Origin: Bacteroidia bacterium
GTDB lineage: Bacteria > Bacteroidota > Bacteroidia > Cytophagales > Cyclobacteriaceae
NCBI GenBank assembly: GCA_025356795.1
Contig: JANXRR010000205.1
Coordinates: forward strand, 1 to 8,207
Direction: 5' to 3'
DNA: 8,207 nucleotides
Below the pieces are notes generated by a model, which did not search any database, was not told the DNA's origin, and saw only the letters and a program-made list of their open reading frames with translations. The stretch's first letter is position 1, and every line of letters starts with the position of its first letter. Positions 6,227-8,207 of the stretch are shown here, one piece after another. The position numbers and the translations under genes were made by a program.

Positions 6227-7300
6227 ATGGCAAAAAGAAACATTTCAGAAATTCTTGGTGAAAGCGCCAAGTACTTACTCGATCACCAAAGCAAAACATT
6301 CGCGAAAGAAACCCTTCACACACCCAGCCCCACTTTTATTGACGACATTTTTGTTCAGTCAAATAGAAATTCGCAGGTAATTCGGAGTTTAGGAGCTCTC
6401 TTCAACACAGGTCGTCTTTCGGGCACTGGATTTTTATCCATTCTCCCAATTGATCAAGGAATAGAGCACAGTGCAGGTGCCTCATTTGCCAAAAATCCGA
6501 TCTATTTTGATCCTGAAAATATTGTGAAGCTAGCCATAGCAGGTGGATGCAATGCAGTTGCTACTACGTATGGTAACTTAGCAATAGTATCAAGAAAATA
6601 TGCCCACAAAATACCTTTTATTGTAAAAATTAATCACAACGAACTTTTAACGTATCCTAACAAAGCAGACCAAGTGATGTTTGGTTCTGTGGATGAAGCT
6701 TGGAATTTAGGCGCATGCGCGGTGGGTGCCACTATCTACTTTGGTTCCGACAACTCGACACGTCAAATTCAAGAAGTATCACTTGCTTTTGAAAGAGCTC
6801 ATGAATTAGGAATGGCCACCATTTTATGGTGTTACACAAGAAACAATGCCTTTAAAAAAGATGGTGTTGATTATCACACTTCTGCTGACTTAACAGGACA
6901 AGCCAATCACCTAGGTGTAACCATTCAGGCAGATATTATTAAACAAAAATTAGCTACTAATAACGGTGGTTATAAAGTGTTAAACACCGGTGGCTCTAGC
7001 TACGGTAAATTAGATGAGCGAATCTATACTGATCTAACAACCGATCATCCAATTGATTTATGTCGCTACCAAGTTGCCAATTGTTATATGGGAAGAGCTG
7101 GGTTGATTAACTCAGGCGGGGAATCTAAAGGTGCTTCTGATTTAGCCGATGCAGTTCGCACAGCCGTAATAAACAAACGTGCTGGGGGAATGGGATTGAT
7201 ATCCGGCCGTAAGGCTTTCCAAAGACCGCTATCAGAAGGTGTAGACATTTTGAATGCGATTCAAGACGTGTACCTCGATAAGGGTATCGACCTAGCTTAA
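6227..7300 (+). CDS. fbaB: Class I fructose-bisphosphate aldolase (DhnA/FbaB type)
   Basis: Cleaves fructose 1,6-bisphosphate to glyceraldehyde 3-phosphate and dihydroxyacetone phosphate, or condenses them in gluconeogenesis, through a lysine Schiff base without a metal. The 357 residues match the E. coli FbaB length of about 350, and many blocks read like that protein: [19 protein letters not shown] (60-78), EHSAGASFA (80-88), VGATIYFGS (166-174), FERAHELGM (188-196), FKKDGVDYH (209-217), [10 protein letters not shown] (219-228), ADIIKQK (235-241), [18 protein letters not shown] (281-298) and [17 protein letters not shown] (315-331). The Schiff-base lysine is most likely Lys239 in the ADIIKQK motif. 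Compared with E. coli FbaB as I recall it, about five residues are inserted near 254-260 ([12 protein letters not shown]). It has its own promoter and terminator and so forms a single-gene unit. Class I activity is inferred from sequence similarity. Confidence 0.95.
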   Translation: MAKRNISEILGESAKYLLDHQSKTFAKETLHTPSPTFIDDIFVQSNRNSQVIRSLGALFNTGRLSGTGFLSILPIDQGIEHSAGASFAKNPIYFDPENIVKLAIAGGCNAVATTYGNLAIVSRKYAHKIPFIVKINHNELLTYPNKADQVMFGSVDEAWNLGACAVGATIYFGSDNSTRQIQEVSLAFERAHELGMATILWCYTRNNAFKKDGVDYHTSADLTGQANHLGVTIQADIIKQKLATNNGGYKVLNTGGSSYGKLDERIYTDLTTDHPIDLCRYQVANCYMGRAGLINSGGESKGASDLADAVRTAVINKRAGGMGLISGRKAFQRPLSEGVDILNAIQDVYLDKGIDLA

Positions 7301-7319
7301 CAACTAATATATTCGATAA

Positions 7320-7347
7320 CCGATCAGAAACTCTGATCGGTTTTTTT
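7320..7347 (+). terminator. Intrinsic terminator after fbaB
   Basis: CCGATCAGA (7320-7328) and TCTGATCGG (7332-7340) form a perfect 9-base stem with a 3-base loop, followed by seven T residues (7341-7347). It lies 20 bases after the fbaB stop and ends 21 bases before the accD start, so accD needs either read-through or a promoter of its own. Confidence 0.88.
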
Positions 7348-7367
7348 ATTTAATAGAAAATAAAAAT

Positions 7368-8207
7368 ATGCCTTGGTTTAAGCGCACAGACAAGGGTATT
7401 CTCACTCCCACAGAAGCCAAGCGAGAGGTACCAGATGGACTATGGTTTAAATCTCCCGCTGGGAAAATTATCCATACGAGAGAATTAAAGAATAACGCTT
7501 ACGTAGTTCCTGAGGAAGATTTCCACGTTCGCATTGGTTCTGCTGAATACTTCGAAATTCTTTTCGACAACAATGAATTTACTGAGCTAGATGTAAGCAT
7601 GATGTCAGGTGATCCTCTAAAATTTGTTGACACGAAAGCTTATCCCAAAAGAATAAAAGAATCTCAAGAAAAAACTCAACTACAAGATGCTGTTAGAAGT
7701 GCCTACGGTAAAATGAATGATCTAGATTTGACTATTTCTTGTATGGACTTCAATTTTATTGGGGGCTCCATGGGATCGGTAGTAGGCGAGAAAATATCAC
7801 GAGCCATTGAACATAGCTTAAAGACGAACACGCCTTTCCTTATGATTTCACGATCGGGTGGCGCAAGAATGATGGAAGCAGGGCTATCGCTTATGCAAAT
7901 GGCAAAAACCTCAGCAAAATTGGCATTGTTGGAGGAAGCTAAGATACCATACATCTCCTTGCTCACTGACCCAACTACGGGCGGGGTTACAGCATCATAT
8001 GCCATGTTAGGCGACTTTAATATTTCGGAGCCAGGCGCACTGATTGGCTTTGCTGGACCACGGGTAATTCGAGAAACCATAGGCAAAGATCTTCCTCCCG
8101 GTTTTCAAAGTGCCGAATTTGTGCTTGACCACGGCTTTCTCGATTTTATTGTAGATAGAAGAAACTTGAAGAGTAGGTTGACTACTTTGTTGAGGATGAT
8201 AAAGCAA
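7368..8207 (+). CDS. accD: Acetyl-CoA carboxylase carboxyltransferase subunit beta (C-terminus cut by window edge)
   Basis: With AccA it transfers the carboxyl group from carboxybiotin to acetyl-CoA, making malonyl-CoA for fatty-acid synthesis. The frame is open for 280 codons to the window edge; since AccD of this type is about 280-300 residues, only a few residues are probably missing. Carboxyltransferase motifs are present: [14 protein letters not shown] (130-143), [20 protein letters not shown] (161-180), [17 protein letters not shown] (200-216) and [18 protein letters not shown] (220-237). The N-terminal zinc ribbon of E. coli AccD (two CxxC pairs) is not conserved: the matching places read FKSPAGK (Ser29, Gly32) and [11 protein letters not shown] (Val47, Glu50). 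The fold around them, including the [11 protein letters not shown] segment, is kept. The ATG at 7368 follows an A-rich leader (TAGAAAATAAAAAT) and gives the MPWFKR start. The fbaB terminator lies directly upstream. Confidence 0.96.
   Translation, partial: MPWFKRTDKGILTPTEAKREVPDGLWFKSPAGKIIHTRELKNNAYVVPEEDFHVRIGSAEYFEILFDNNEFTELDVSMMSGDPLKFVDTKAYPKRIKESQEKTQLQDAVRSAYGKMNDLDLTISCMDFNFIGGSMGSVVGEKISRAIEHSLKTNTPFLMISRSGGARMMEAGLSLMQMAKTSAKLALLEEAKIPYISLLTDPTTGGVTASYAMLGDFNISEPGALIGFAGPRVIRETIGKDLPPGFQSAEFVLDHGFLDFIVDRRNLKSRLTTLLRMIKQ

Noticed and set aside
6177..6380. Plus-strand frame of 67 codons overlapping the fbaB start
   Set aside because: Its start overlaps the fbaB -33 element and its product matches nothing I know, whereas fbaB in the adjacent frame is a clear aldolase from its first residues.
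7703..8207. Minus-strand open frames opposite accD (127 and 66 codons)
   Set aside because: The plus strand encodes continuous AccD through this stretch with all carboxyltransferase motifs, so these are shadows.

Overview
The window looks like chromosomal core-gene DNA of a Bacteroidota bacterium, probably of the order Cytophagales (the order is inference). Three promoters fit the Bacteroidota form TTG-(19-20 nt)-TAnnTTTG. No start codon has a convincing Shine-Dalgarno sequence, and several follow A-rich leaders. The proteins also look Bacteroidota-like: S16 has a long Ala/Lys/Glu tail, AccD lacks the zinc-ribbon cysteines, and the E2 subunit carries two lipoyl domains.

Left part, minus strand (1-3674). 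odhA (2-oxoglutarate dehydrogenase E1) is followed by odhB (dihydrolipoyl succinyltransferase E2), whose C-terminal catalytic half lies beyond the left edge. Together they form the first two enzymes of the 2-oxoglutarate dehydrogenase complex of the TCA cycle; the E3 gene is not in the window. The 197-base gap between them holds a 48-codon frame that resembles the N-terminal half of a DUF4160 protein, which is easy to miss.

Middle part, plus strand (3869-6146). This is the conserved rpsP-rimM-trmD-rplS cluster: S16, a 16S maturation factor, the tRNA m1G37 methyltransferase and L19. rpsP and rplS each have a clear promoter. A terminator-like hairpin sits between rpsP and rimM, and its T-tract runs directly into the rimM start codon. 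A strong hairpin terminator closes the cluster. This layout would make much S16 and L19 and little RimM and TrmD.

Right part, plus strand (6227-8207). fbaB, a class I (DhnA-type) fructose-bisphosphate aldolase, has its own promoter and terminator. It is followed by accD, the acetyl-CoA carboxylase carboxyltransferase beta subunit, which runs off the right edge almost complete.

I see no tRNA or rRNA gene, CRISPR array, insertion sequence or phage gene, and no gene-free stretch longer than 300 bases. The window is mostly housekeeping DNA. The points of interest are the DUF4160 remnant, the terminator fused to the rimM start, and some lineage-specific protein features. I found no clear evidence of an undescribed multi-gene system.
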